A stretch of 33,654 nucleotides of DNA from a virus: the IMG/VR virus record IMGVR_UViG_3300030333_006531, positions 1-33,654 of that record. One strand, given 5' to 3'. Below the pieces are notes generated by a model, which was not told the origin of the DNA, ran no database searches, and worked only from the letters and a program-made list of their open reading frames with translations. Positions 23,662 to 30,636 of this stretch are shown piece by piece (within the stretch, counting starts at the first letter, position 1; each line of letters begins with the position of its first letter). The translations under genes and the position numbers were made by a program.

Positions 23662-24561
23662 TCACTTACTGTCGAGTTCTTCACAAACTCGATTGATTTC
23701 TGCTATCGCATCTTCCATAGACAAGCATTGCTTTATAACGAATGAGTCTTCAGAAAATGGATTACCTTTTACAGAGTTAACCGCGACCTTAGTAAAGTCG
23801 TCAGTGCATCCCATACCTCTATCGATAGCAGTGTTAGCAGTCATCTTTGCGGCAAAGCCTAGTGTTCTAAATACGCCTGCTTCACAAAGTGCGCCTGCGA
23901 CAATATCAGTTCTTAATGGTTCGTCGAGTTCTTTAACCGCAACACTTGTCGCTGAGTAAACTCCGCCGTCTTGTTGTGAAGTATTACAACCAACAATCTC
24001 GACTCTATAACCTGCATTTTCTAAAACGTCAGATAAGATTATCGCTACTGCGCCCGACCAAAATAAATCGTCAGCTTCGACGTAAGCCAAGCCACCCCAA
24101 TTAACAATCAAACTACAGTGTGGAGTTTGACCTTTACCTTCGCGCTTAGTCGTGCGATACATTGTGTCTAACTCGCCACCCATTAACTTGTCGTAATCTA
24201 ACTCGTCGCCGTCGTCAGACCATACTTGCTTGCGACGAACATCTTTTGGTTCGGGCAAAGTGCACTTGGCATAAATATCAGATACAAAGCTTAGTGCTTT
24301 ATCAGCACCTTCGCGCCATCCTTCAGTTACATACTTTCTTGCGTCGTCGATTGTTTTACCTTGAAGCGTTCCATACCAAGAGTCGAACTTGCGGTTAGCT
24401 AGTCTTCTTTCCCAATAGTATCTTGCAGTAGCTTTGTTTTCTGCAGTCACGTCAGCGCGACTAATGTTTCCTAATTGTGAAAGAGTTAAGTGAGTACCCG
24501 CAACGCGTTTACCCGTTGAAGACTTACCTTCGTAAGTTACAGTTTTGTTTTTAGTAGTCAT
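23662..24561 (-). CDS. Unknown 299-residue protein, possible degenerate VWA partner of the AAA+ ATPase
   Basis: I do not recognise a definite family. The first 100 residues are basic and helical (KATARYYWERRLANRKFD). The centre (HCSLIVNWGGLAY then LFWSGAVAIILSDVLENAGYRVEIVGCN) has the strand-helix-strand pattern of von Willebrand A domains, but the DxSxS metal motif is replaced by NWGGLA. MoxR/CobS-type AAA+ ATPases commonly pair with VWA proteins, and one lies immediately upstream, so a functional pair is plausible. It has its own promoter (24632-24658) and terminator, so dosage can differ from the ATPase. It could instead be an unrelated Rossmann-like protein. Confidence 0.55.
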   Translation of the reverse strand: MTTKNKTVTYEGKSSTGKRVAGTHLTLSQLGNISRADVTAENKATARYYWERRLANRKFDSWYGTLQGKTIDDARKYVTEGWREGADKALSFVSDIYAKCTLPEPKDVRRKQVWSDDGDELDYDKLMGGELDTMYRTTKREGKGQTPHCSLIVNWGGLAYVEADDLFWSGAVAIILSDVLENAGYRVEIVGCNTSQQDGGVYSATSVAVKELDEPLRTDIVAGALCEAGVFRTLGFAAKMTANTAIDRGMGCTDDFTKVAVNSVKGNPFSEDSFVIKQCLSMEDAIAEINRVCEELDSK

Positions 24562-24631
24562 CGTTTTATTGATTATCGAGAAATTGAAATTTAGTTTTAT
24601 GAACGGGTGGCTTTAGCCTTGCCCTGAAAGC

Positions 24632-24658
24632 ATTATAGTCTTTTTTCGACTCGCGCAA
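24632..24658 (-). promoter_or_regulatory. Leftward promoter of the 299-residue gene
   Basis: Read leftward, a perfect -10 TATAAT (24632-24637) lies 15 bases after TTGCGC (24653-24658; the hexamer one base upstream, GTTGCG, gives 16). The spacer carries CGAAAAAAGAC, similar to the CG-n-GAAAG element of other leftward promoters. It lies 71 bases upstream of the start codon. Confidence 0.65.
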
Positions 24659-24714
24659 CCCCTATTTCCTAGAATATTTTGAGAACCCTAAAAAGCCCGC
24701 TTTCACGCCCGTAA

Positions 24715-24741
24715 GCCCGTGACGCGCTCGACGCCACGGGC
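24715..24741 (-). terminator. Hairpin after the AAA+ gene, possible terminator
   Basis: GCCCGTG pairs with CACGGGC across a 13-base loop that can form a further GCG/CGC pair. No T tract follows at once; a TTTTT appears about 20 bases later. It may be an attenuator between the ATPase and the 299-residue gene. Confidence 0.4.
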
Positions 24742-24759
24742 AGGGGGTGCTAGGGGTTT

Positions 24760-25971
24760 CTAGCGATTAGGAACCCCACACTTTGCTTTCTCGTCAGCTG
24801 TCCAATCCAAGGTCAATTGGTCGACACACTCCTCGACAGTCCAACCTGCGTTGTCCATCAAAGTCTTAGCGTTCAACATTGCTCTCATCGATACTACTCG
24901 ACGGACGCGAGCGCTGTTAGCTTTCTTGCGGATGCTTTGGAAAGCGCGACGCAATTCAGTATTAGGAACCAACTTGCGCTCCAAGCTTGGGTCGTAGTCA
25001 ACAACAACGCTTCCCATGCAAACTCGGTCAAGAGTAGCCGCGTCCATTTGGTTACGTCCGACGTATTGACGGTCAGCACCTGTTCCGAAAGTGTTAGCAG
25101 AGAATACCAATACGAAGTCGGGGTGAGCTTCGATGCTTGGCTCGTTAGGATTGTTTGGAAGTACCAAGCGACGGTTAGCAGATAGTTGGTTAAGAACCAA
25201 AGCAACGTTAGGGTCAGCCGCGTCGAACTCGTCAGCCAAGAAGATTCCGCCTTCCTTAACCATTCTTACTAATTCAGTAGGAACATATTCGAACTTGCCA
25301 CCTTCGCCGATTGGAAGAAGACGACCTGTTAATTGTGATTCGCTCATGCCACCTGTACAAGAGATAGTTGCGAATGGGCGACCAAGATATTCAGCGACTT
25401 GTTGTGCGATGAAAGTCTTGCCTGTACCTGCGTCGCCAACAAGCATTGTTGGAAGTTGACACTTGATACGGTTTACCAAGTCAGAGAAGATTGGGTGAGC
25501 GTGACCACTTAGTGGAGCGTGACGTTCGCCACGGTCATTCGACTTGCGGAATTCAGTTGCTGAAGTTTCAACGTGAGACTTCTTGCTTTTAGTTTTCATA
25601 ACTCTTTCGTCTTTCCAAGAAAAGTCAAGACGTGAGTCGCGAGTGTTTGGACAAGTGTTACATTCGATAACGTTGCCACCTAAAGTTGACTCAACGAATT
25701 TACCGTTGCGATGTTGACCTCTACAACGTGGGCAGTCGTCACCAACTGTAAGCTTGTTCATAAACTTGCCATAGTCGTCATCAGCAAAACGTTTTGCAGT
25801 TGCGCCACCGTAATAACTTTTAACGTTGACTTCCATGTTGTCAGTTGAGTTATAAGTTCCGTGCATTTTAGATGCACACTTCATCGCTTGAAAAGAATTG
25901 TTATGTGGCGTTGAGCAACATGCAGTTTTTTCTTGAGTTGATTTGTTAGTAAGGATTGCGAAGAATTTCAT
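24760..25971 (-). CDS. Zinc-ribbon AAA+ ATPase (MoxR/CobS type)
   Basis: The product has 403 residues. Residues 78-110 form a zinc ribbon (C80-x2-C83 and C104-x2-C107). From about 155 comes an AAA+ module: Walker A GDAGTGKT (179-186), the GMSESQLTGR loop typical of MoxR/dynein-like ATPases, Walker B IFLADEFD (243-250), sensor 1 SAN near 291-293 and an arginine-finger-like DRV at 315-317. Such ATPases remodel protein partners, often VWA-domain proteins; CobS-like copies occur in several marine phages, with unclear role. The word GTCG/CGAC is about half as dense here as in the tail genes. It begins after a long A-rich leader without Shine-Dalgarno. Confidence 0.85.
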   Translation of the reverse strand: MKFFAILTNKSTQEKTACCSTPHNNSFQAMKCASKMHGTYNSTDNMEVNVKSYYGGATAKRFADDDYGKFMNKLTVGDDCPRCRGQHRNGKFVESTLGGNVIECNTCPNTRDSRLDFSWKDERVMKTKSKKSHVETSATEFRKSNDRGERHAPLSGHAHPIFSDLVNRIKCQLPTMLVGDAGTGKTFIAQQVAEYLGRPFATISCTGGMSESQLTGRLLPIGEGGKFEYVPTELVRMVKEGGIFLADEFDAADPNVALVLNQLSANRRLVLPNNPNEPSIEAHPDFVLVFSANTFGTGADRQYVGRNQMDAATLDRVCMGSVVVDYDPSLERKLVPNTELRRAFQSIRKKANSARVRRVVSMRAMLNAKTLMDNAGWTVEECVDQLTLDWTADEKAKCGVPNR

Positions 25972-26046
25972 TTTAATTTTTAGTATTTGTAATTTTTAGT
26001 TTTTAAGATTTTGACCTCGGTAGTTTTACCGTTGTCGTGAGGATAC

Positions 26047-26069
26047 AGTGTACAGTCTTTCGCGTTAAG
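26047..26069 (-). promoter_or_regulatory. Leftward promoter of the AAA+ gene
   Basis: Read leftward, CTTAACGCGAAAG (26057-26069), a degenerate form of the word at 499-512 and 4651-4664, precedes TACACT (26047-26052) followed by GTA. The leader before the AAA+ start is about 70 bases. Confidence 0.55.
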
Positions 26070-26113
26070 ATAAACATTAAACCGTCGAGAAATTTAGCTA
26101 CAAGCCAAAATAT

Positions 26114-26137
26114 GCCCTCTACTATGCCTAGAAGGGC
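26114..26137 (-). terminator. Weak terminator candidate after the RusA operon
   Basis: Read leftward, GCCCTTCTA pairs with TAGAGGGC with one bulge around a 7-base loop, followed by ATATTTTGG. It would end the transcript of the genes at 26220-27033. Confidence 0.45.
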
Positions 26138-26219
26138 AGGAGAGCTTAAAAATAATTATAAGAAAAGCCTAGGAATACCGTCGAACGCGTCGCGCATATC
26201 AGCATTCTCGGCGCGCATC

Positions 26220-26624
26220 TTATTCTTCTGCGTCGCGTCGAAGCTTATAGCATTCTTCTAATTCTTTTAACTCTTGCTCATAGTTATAAATTAGTTCCTG
26301 CATTGCATCTAATATTTCATCCATATAAAACAAAGAAAAGTCTTTACCGTCGGATGCAATTAAACCTTCTTTTAACTTATCAAAAATTCTATAACTAACT
26401 CGACGCTCAACATCGTATCGTCTTCGTTTAATTATTATTGAGTTAACTAATTCTTCGGGACTTGGAAAGTCAGTAAACCTTAAATCATTATCGTAAACAT
26501 AAGCGGATATATTCATCGTCGAATAAGACTTCATAACTCTCGACGTTAATCCAAAGTCGAACCCCGTATCTGCAACAGTGTTTGCAACTGCTTCCAAAAT
26601 ATCGACCGCAATAAGTTTGACCAT
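26220..26624 (-). CDS. Unknown 134-residue helical protein
   Basis: The product has 134 residues from MVKLIAVDILEAV (ATG); a TTG three codons upstream is the alternative. The C-terminal 35 residues (IYNYEQELKELEECYKLRRDAEE region) form a probable coiled coil. A central basic helix (SIIIKRRRYDVERRVSYRIF) may bind nucleic acid. No family is recognised. It follows RusA by 13 bases and is probably co-transcribed, which suggests a role in recombination or replication. Confidence 0.6.
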   Translation of the reverse strand: MVKLIAVDILEAVANTVADTGFDFGLTSRVMKSYSTMNISAYVYDNDLRFTDFPSPEELVNSIIIKRRRYDVERRVSYRIFDKLKEGLIASDGKDFSLFYMDEILDAMQELIYNYEQELKELEECYKLRRDAEE

Positions 26625-26637
26625 AAAGGTCAAGATA

Positions 26638-27033
26638 CTACTCGTCAGTTAACGCGACAATAGTAACCATAATAAATCCATGAGGTGGATTGGTTTCTCT
26701 TCTTATAACTTCCAACCTGTCGAACTGTCCGTCGTCGATAAAAACTTTTCCTGTAGCTTCCAAAGAATCCAATACTGCTTTGACCCAATTATCTATGTCA
26801 CGCTTTCGACGGTCGGGAGCATAACCTTCAATTCTTACTGCAAGTCTTCCTGTCAAAGTTACGATTGGTAATTCAGATTCTTGTGCATGAAGTGCAGAGT
26901 GAACGTCGCGTCGATAATCTCTTCCAACTTTTGAAAGGATGACTCCACGTCGCGGGACAGTTCTCCAAAGTCGATTCAGACTTGGCGGAAAAGGAAGTCG
27001 AAGAGAATAAGAACGCTTAATAAGTTTAGACAT
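26638..27033 (-). CDS. rusA: RusA-like Holliday junction resolvase
   Basis: The product has 131 residues and cuts four-way DNA junctions with magnesium. The family signatures are FPPSLNRLWR near the start, then RRKRDIDNWVKAVLDSLE (76-91, with Asp79, Asp81 and Lys85) and VFIDDGQFDRLEV (Asp100/Asp101). These match the acidic residues and lysine known in E. coli RusA. Length is normal. It lies immediately beside the iteron region and would resolve replication or recombination intermediates before packaging. Confidence 0.9.
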   Translation of the reverse strand: MSKLIKRSYSLRLPFPPSLNRLWRTVPRRGVILSKVGRDYRRDVHSALHAQESELPIVTLTGRLAVRIEGYAPDRRKRDIDNWVKAVLDSLEATGKVFIDDGQFDRLEVIRRETNPPHGFIMVTIVALTDE

Positions 27034-27037
27034 TGAA

Positions 27038-27069
27038 TGACAAAAGTTTGACGAAAGTGTGACAAAAGT
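27038..27069 (+). repeat. Three 11-bp-spaced iterons
   Basis: TGACAAAAGT, TGACGAAAGT and TGACAAAAGT begin at 27038, 27049 and 27060. The 11-bp period puts them on one face of the helix. They begin 5 bases before the RusA start codon. Confidence 0.75.
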
Positions 27070-27160
27070 TCTCGTTCGTTATTTCGTTCGTTTAAGTACG
27101 TTTAATAGTGATAATATTATATGAATATATATTTCTTATTACTACTTCTGTCAGAGAATC

Positions 27161-27215
27161 AGAGACACACACCTGCTTGCTTTCTTTGGGCGCGAAGGGT
27201 GTGTCTCTTTTTCTT
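27161..27215 (+). terminator. Long hairpin with rightward T tract
   Basis: AGAGACACACACCT (27161-27174) pairs with AGGGTGTGTCTCT (27196-27208), one base bulged, and is followed by TTTTTCTT. It reads as a rightward terminator although no rightward gene precedes it. A small untranslated RNA or origin structure may be involved. Confidence 0.6.
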
Positions 27216-27263
27216 GACGAAAGTCGATTGATTTTTTGATAATCGCTTGCCAACAATGCTTTT

Positions 27264-27307
27264 ACTTTCGTCGAGCTTTCGTCATTCGTTTTGTCTTTCG
27301 TCATTCG
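27264..27307 (-). repeat. Inverted iterons and 13-bp direct repeat
   Basis: ACTTTCGTCG, GCTTTCGTCA and TCTTTCGTCA at 27264, 27275 and 27294 are the reverse of the iterons at 27038-27069. CTTTCGTCATTCG occurs twice (27276 and 27295), 19 bp apart. The last copy covers the stop codon of the primase gene. Confidence 0.7.
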
Positions 27308-29538
27308 GCTAATGCAACGTATGCAATTCGCGGTCGACCCGCAGTTTTTATTTGAACTCGCTCGACCTGCTCGGCGTCGCTGAGGGCGGTCAATGCTTCG
27401 AGCCGTTCTTTGGGCGTCAGTTTTGCGAACGCTCCATGGCGCCCCATCTCTCGCTCTGTCATGCCACGCTCTCCCGCGTTGGCGATTGCCCGCAAGCATT
27501 CCTTGGTTCGAGATTCGAACGGGCTGTCAGCGACGCGAGCGTTGACTTGATGGACTAGGCATTCGATGCTCCAATCGACGAAGGCTATTGCGAATTCAGC
27601 ATGGCGTTTTTCAACGACAGGCTCGACGGGATTTTCTGCCACTGCTAAAACCAAGGCGACTTTGTCGGCATGCTCCCAAGCTCGATTGTAAAGTGAGTCG
27701 AGTCCCGTGCCTGAAGTTTCCCGAATAGCGATATCAATCTTGTCATCGTATTCGTCGAACATTCTCGAAGCCTCTTGTGTTTTTACAACCATCAATGGCG
27801 TCGCAGGATTGACGCCGAGAAGATTACCACTGCCACTGCCTGAAGGATTCGACGCGATATGACACCACTCGATAATCGGATGAGGAATTTCCCTGTTGAC
27901 TTTCTTCCGATTCCTAGGCGGTCGGTCAACGTCAGTCTCGACAACCAACAGTCGATTCAGATATCCCGACAAGACATGCTTGGATTCTAGTGCGTCATAA
28001 AATGTTTCGCCTGTCGATGTCGCGTGAACATTGATGCAAGGATATTCGATTGTGACTCGCGGTCGCTTGTGATTATTTGCGTACTCAGTGCCGACATAAA
28101 TATCTCCTGCCGACGAAAATAATTTCATAAGTATCGAAAGAATCGACGCCAAGTGAGAACCTGCATTTGGATTTTGAACAGACTTCATGAACAATCCAAA
28201 CTCGTCGAGCTGAAATAAAACGTTCGGAGTTTCCGAAGCGCGTGATAATATCGATTGCCCCGACGCCAATTCTTCTCCGCCTAAATTATCTTTTAAATCT
28301 GCATGACTAAGAATTTTTTTAATGCAAGAGCGAGCATGATTCTTTCCGCACCCCGTCGCGCCAATTGAAACAAGATATAAGTTCGAACGCAATCCCGATT
28401 CTGTTTCATACTTTCGACCCATAACATTCGCGACTAATGACAACGCACCAACCAAAGAGAACAAAGGCTGAGGACGAACTGCAGTTCTAGTTATATAGTC
28501 AGCAACATCTGCGACAATACCAAGCGGTCGATTAAGAACGTCGGGCATTTTTGGAATTGATGTTTCCGCTAATTTTAAAACTTTACCTTTTGGATTTTTT
28601 GATATTGGAGTTTTATCTTTCATAGCGTCGAGTTCAATCGAAGCTTCGGGAGCCTTCCAACCAAGAGACTGCGCCAATCCAAAAAGAGTTGCGATAGTGA
28701 TGCCACCTGCGCCGAACGAAAACGAAGACCAAACTCTGCTTGCGTCTTCATAATTATATTTGTCAGAAGTCTTTGACCACTCGTCCCAAATTTCAAAAGC
28801 TTGTTCGCCTGCCATCGTCGAATGAATTGCCATACCAATATTCAACCACGTTTCTCTGTCGTCGGAATTTATTACTGCAAGCGCCGAACGAATCTCGTCG
28901 ACTTTTGTTTTGGACAACAACACTGAATTATCACCAACGTCGACGCCAAGAATTTTTGCAAAAGAAGAATTGGTTCCTTTTAAAATTTTAACAACCCAAG
29001 ATGGAGCGTCGACTGCTTCCATACTTTCGTCAGTCCATTCATAACTTTGTCCTGAAAGATGAATGCTTGGAGCGACAACAACATAACCGCCTGTAGATTT
29101 TACGTCGACGCCTGTTCCAAGTTTTCCATTACGAATGCCGTCCGACTTATTGAACTTAAAAAAATAATGTTCACCACCGCCACCTGTTTTTGCATGAAGA
29201 GTTTCGGGAAGTAAATCATTTTCAATTTCTAAATCGTTAAGAGTAATGTCGCCTCCGTTTCTTGGGTCAATATCTAGCGCCCAAATTCCCGACGCTTCTC
29301 CCAATGCAATTCCGATATTTGCTTTTGGATATTTCGACCACCAAGAACGAATCATTGCAGAGTTAGTCGAAGCGTCCTTAACTCCATTAACTGTTCTCGG
29401 ATGTTTTCCAATTGAATTGCAATTGCTAGAGCCACAAGAACATTTACCAAGATGCACTGAATGCAATGGTAAAACTGCGAATCCTTTTTCGGCATAACTT
29501 AAAGCAGAGTCGAGCAGTAGTTGTTCGTAATTTTTCAC
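27301..29538 (-). CDS. Primase-polymerase/helicase fusion
   Basis: The product has 745 residues with a GTG start that overlaps the upstream stop (GTGA). Residues 1-185 are an archaeo-eukaryotic-type primase-polymerase: a CSCGSSNCN..GKHPR Cys/His motif (33-47), the metal site DID (89-91), GGGEHYFF (His124) and DVKSTGGYVVVAPS. Residues 210-275 resemble the primase C-terminal helical domain (DDRETWLNIGMAIHS). Residues 340-600 are a DUF3987-like ATPase with GATGCGKN (393-400) and LDEFG (444-448). The Walker A ends in Asn rather than Ser/Thr. The last 80 residues form a winged helix. It would prime and unwind at the adjacent origin. Confidence 0.88.
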   Translation of the reverse strand: MKNYEQLLLDSALSYAEKGFAVLPLHSVHLGKCSCGSSNCNSIGKHPRTVNGVKDASTNSAMIRSWWSKYPKANIGIALGEASGIWALDIDPRNGGDITLNDLEIENDLLPETLHAKTGGGGEHYFFKFNKSDGIRNGKLGTGVDVKSTGGYVVVAPSIHLSGQSYEWTDESMEAVDAPSWVVKILKGTNSSFAKILGVDVGDNSVLLSKTKVDEIRSALAVINSDDRETWLNIGMAIHSTMAGEQAFEIWDEWSKTSDKYNYEDASRVWSSFSFGAGGITIATLFGLAQSLGWKAPEASIELDAMKDKTPISKNPKGKVLKLAETSIPKMPDVLNRPLGIVADVADYITRTAVRPQPLFSLVGALSLVANVMGRKYETESGLRSNLYLVSIGATGCGKNHARSCIKKILSHADLKDNLGGEELASGQSILSRASETPNVLFQLDEFGLFMKSVQNPNAGSHLASILSILMKLFSSAGDIYVGTEYANNHKRPRVTIEYPCINVHATSTGETFYDALESKHVLSGYLNRLLVVETDVDRPPRNRKKVNREIPHPIIEWCHIASNPSGSGSGNLLGVNPATPLMVVKTQEASRMFDEYDDKIDIAIRETSGTGLDSLYNRAWEHADKVALVLAVAENPVEPVVEKRHAEFAIAFVDWSIECLVHQVNARVADSPFESRTKECLRAIANAGERGMTEREMGRHGAFAKLTPKERLEALTALSDAEQVERVQIKTAGRPRIAYVALAE

Positions 29539-29768
29539 TCGTCAATCTCCTTTAATTTTTCGACTGTCTTCTTTGCGTTGTTATCTATGTAATCTAAAAG
29601 TCTAAATAACAATGAGGCTCTTGGGTCGACTATCTTTCCCTTTGCAAATCTTTGTAACCAAAAATATCCCAATCCTGTTTCGTCATGGATATCCATATAT
29701 TTTTTATGGTGGTTTAAAAAAGTTCGCGCTCTTTCTATATCTTTCTTATGTTTATTATTTTCTTTCAT
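29535..29768 (-). CDS. Cro-like helix-turn-helix protein
   Basis: The product has 77 residues from MKENNKHKKD; a start at 29804 would add 12 basic residues. The central HDETGLGYFWLQRFAKGKI is a helix-turn-helix of the lambda-repressor/Cro type, with the following VDPRASLLFRLLDYI helix usual in small phage Cro proteins. It lies at the divergent control region, the first leftward gene, so it probably represses one or both early promoters. No CI-like protease domain is present. Confidence 0.75.
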   Translation of the reverse strand: MKENNKHKKDIERARTFLNHHKKYMDIHDETGLGYFWLQRFAKGKIVDPRASLLFRLLDYIDNNAKKTVEKLKEIDE

Positions 29769-29811
29769 GGTAAGTATTTTGTTTTTGTTTGCTTTGATTA
29801 GCAAGGCGATT

Positions 29812-29841
29812 ATGTTAACAAAAATAAATATTAAAAATCAA
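29812..29841 (-). promoter_or_regulatory. Leftward early promoter candidate
   Basis: Read leftward: TTGATT (29836-29841), 18-bp spacer, TAACAT (29812-29817). The match is moderate. It would transcribe the Cro-like and primase-helicase genes. Confidence 0.35.
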
Positions 29842-29852
29842 GCGCACCCCAC

Positions 29853-29882
29853 TTGACTTTTTATACAGGGGGAAGTTATGCT
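29853..29882 (+). promoter_or_regulatory. Rightward early promoter candidate
   Basis: TTGACT (29853-29858), 18-bp spacer and TATGCT (29877-29882). The predicted transcript starts near 29890 and gives a leader of about 60 bases before the first gene at 29949. Confidence 0.5.
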
Positions 29883-29948
29883 TCAAACTTCGCGCCGAAT
29901 CCTAATCGAATCGGCATTCAAAAATTAACAACGAACAATAAAACAAAG

Positions 29949-30197
29949 ATGCAAACGCACGATGAATTATTAAGGGGCTTGCTAGGAAAAAATTATGACG
30001 GCGTCATGGCGTTATATAAAGCAATGCCAAAAGAATTAAAAGACATGATAATGAAGCACAAAGATTTCATTGATGATGCACAAACCGCAGGGCTTCACCC
30101 GTTACTGATTATTCAAATAATCGAGAACGAACAAGGAGTTGGTTATGATTACTTAATGTCTAAACATAAAGATATGCAGGGAATAAACAATGAATAG
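29949..30197 (+). CDS. Unknown 82-residue protein, first gene of the recombination operon
   Basis: The product has 82 residues. The ATG at 29949 (MQTHDELLRGLLG) is preferred; a TTG at 29853 would lie inside the promoter. It is mainly helical and acidic, with no motif I recognise (KNYDGVMALYKAMPKEL). It overlaps the next gene by 8 bases. As the first gene after the early promoter it may be made very early; function unknown. Confidence 0.65.
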   Translation: MQTHDELLRGLLGKNYDGVMALYKAMPKELKDMIMKHKDFIDDAQTAGLHPLLIIQIIENEQGVGYDYLMSKHKDMQGINNE

Positions 30198-30636
30198 TAT
30201 GCTCTCAAAAGAACAACAAGACGAAGCCTCTATTCTTTCTAAGCAATTACTTATTGCAAAGAATCAAGAGGCTTTGGCAAAAGCAAAACGAATTGCAATA
30301 GAAGAAAGTATTATAAATTTAATCGGCACAAAAACAGAAGGCGCTCATACCGTCGAGTCGAACGATTTTAAAATTACAACTACTGCAAAGATGACAAGAA
30401 CTGTTGACCAAAATTCAGCGGCAAGATTAAGAGAGAAATATGGGAACGCTTTGTTCGACATACTTCCCGTTAAATATTCAGTAAGTGTTAAGGCTTTAAA
30501 AAGTTTTTTGTATTCACTAGAGCAAGGCGGAGAGGGAGCGCGTAACGCTTATCCATTTGCCGACGAACTTATGAAAGCAATTACAACCAAGCCTGCAAAG
30601 ACTTCAGTGTCAGTAAAAGAAATGGAGATGAGCTAA
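30190..30636 (+). CDS. Unknown 148-residue helical protein of the Sak4 operon
   Basis: The product has 148 residues. The N-terminal helix is long and charged (EQQDEASILSKQLLIAKNQ), then a beta-rich middle (HTVESNDFKITTTAKMTRTVD) and a helical C-terminus. Small proteins of this kind commonly precede Sak4-like ATPases in siphoviruses, so it may assist strand annealing or protect ends. No catalytic motif is seen. It overlaps the Sak4 start by one base (TAATG). Confidence 0.65.
   Translation: MNSMLSKEQQDEASILSKQLLIAKNQEALAKAKRIAIEESIINLIGTKTEGAHTVESNDFKITTTAKMTRTVDQNSAARLREKYGNALFDILPVKYSVSVKALKSFLYSLEQGGEGARNAYPFADELMKAITTKPAKTSVSVKEMEMS

Larger units (their letters stand above)
27034..27303. 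other. Candidate replication origin with iterons
   Basis: This gap between the primase and RusA genes carries short repeats of TGAC(G/A)AAAGT. Three are direct at 27038, 27049 and 27060, exactly 11 bp apart, and one is at 27215. Three inverted copies lie at 27264, 27275 and 27294. Between them are an AT-rich stretch (about 27100-27140) and a long hairpin (27161-27208). Iterons with one-turn spacing, an AT-rich unwinding element and an adjacent primase-helicase gene are hallmarks of an origin. A regulatory region is the alternative. Confidence 0.6.
29769..29948. promoter_or_regulatory. Divergent early control region
   Basis: This 180-bp gap separates the leftward Cro-like/primase unit from the rightward recombination operon. 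Candidate promoters for both directions lie within it. CCCC and GGGGG flank the rightward -35/spacer (29847-29872) and could form a hairpin or operator. No gene is seen. Confidence 0.7.

Noticed and set aside
26037-26261. Rightward 74-residue frame
   Set aside because: It overlaps the leftward promoter of the AAA+ gene and the end of the 26220 gene, with no start context or family features.
27092-27499. Leftward 135-residue frame over the end of the primase-helicase gene
   Set aside because: It is out of frame with a well-supported gene, covers the origin-like region and has low-complexity Arg-rich content typical of a shadow frame.
29535-29768. Lysogeny repressor
   Set aside because: The protein is only 77 residues and Cro-like, with no oligomerisation or cleavage domain, and no integrase or attachment site is present.
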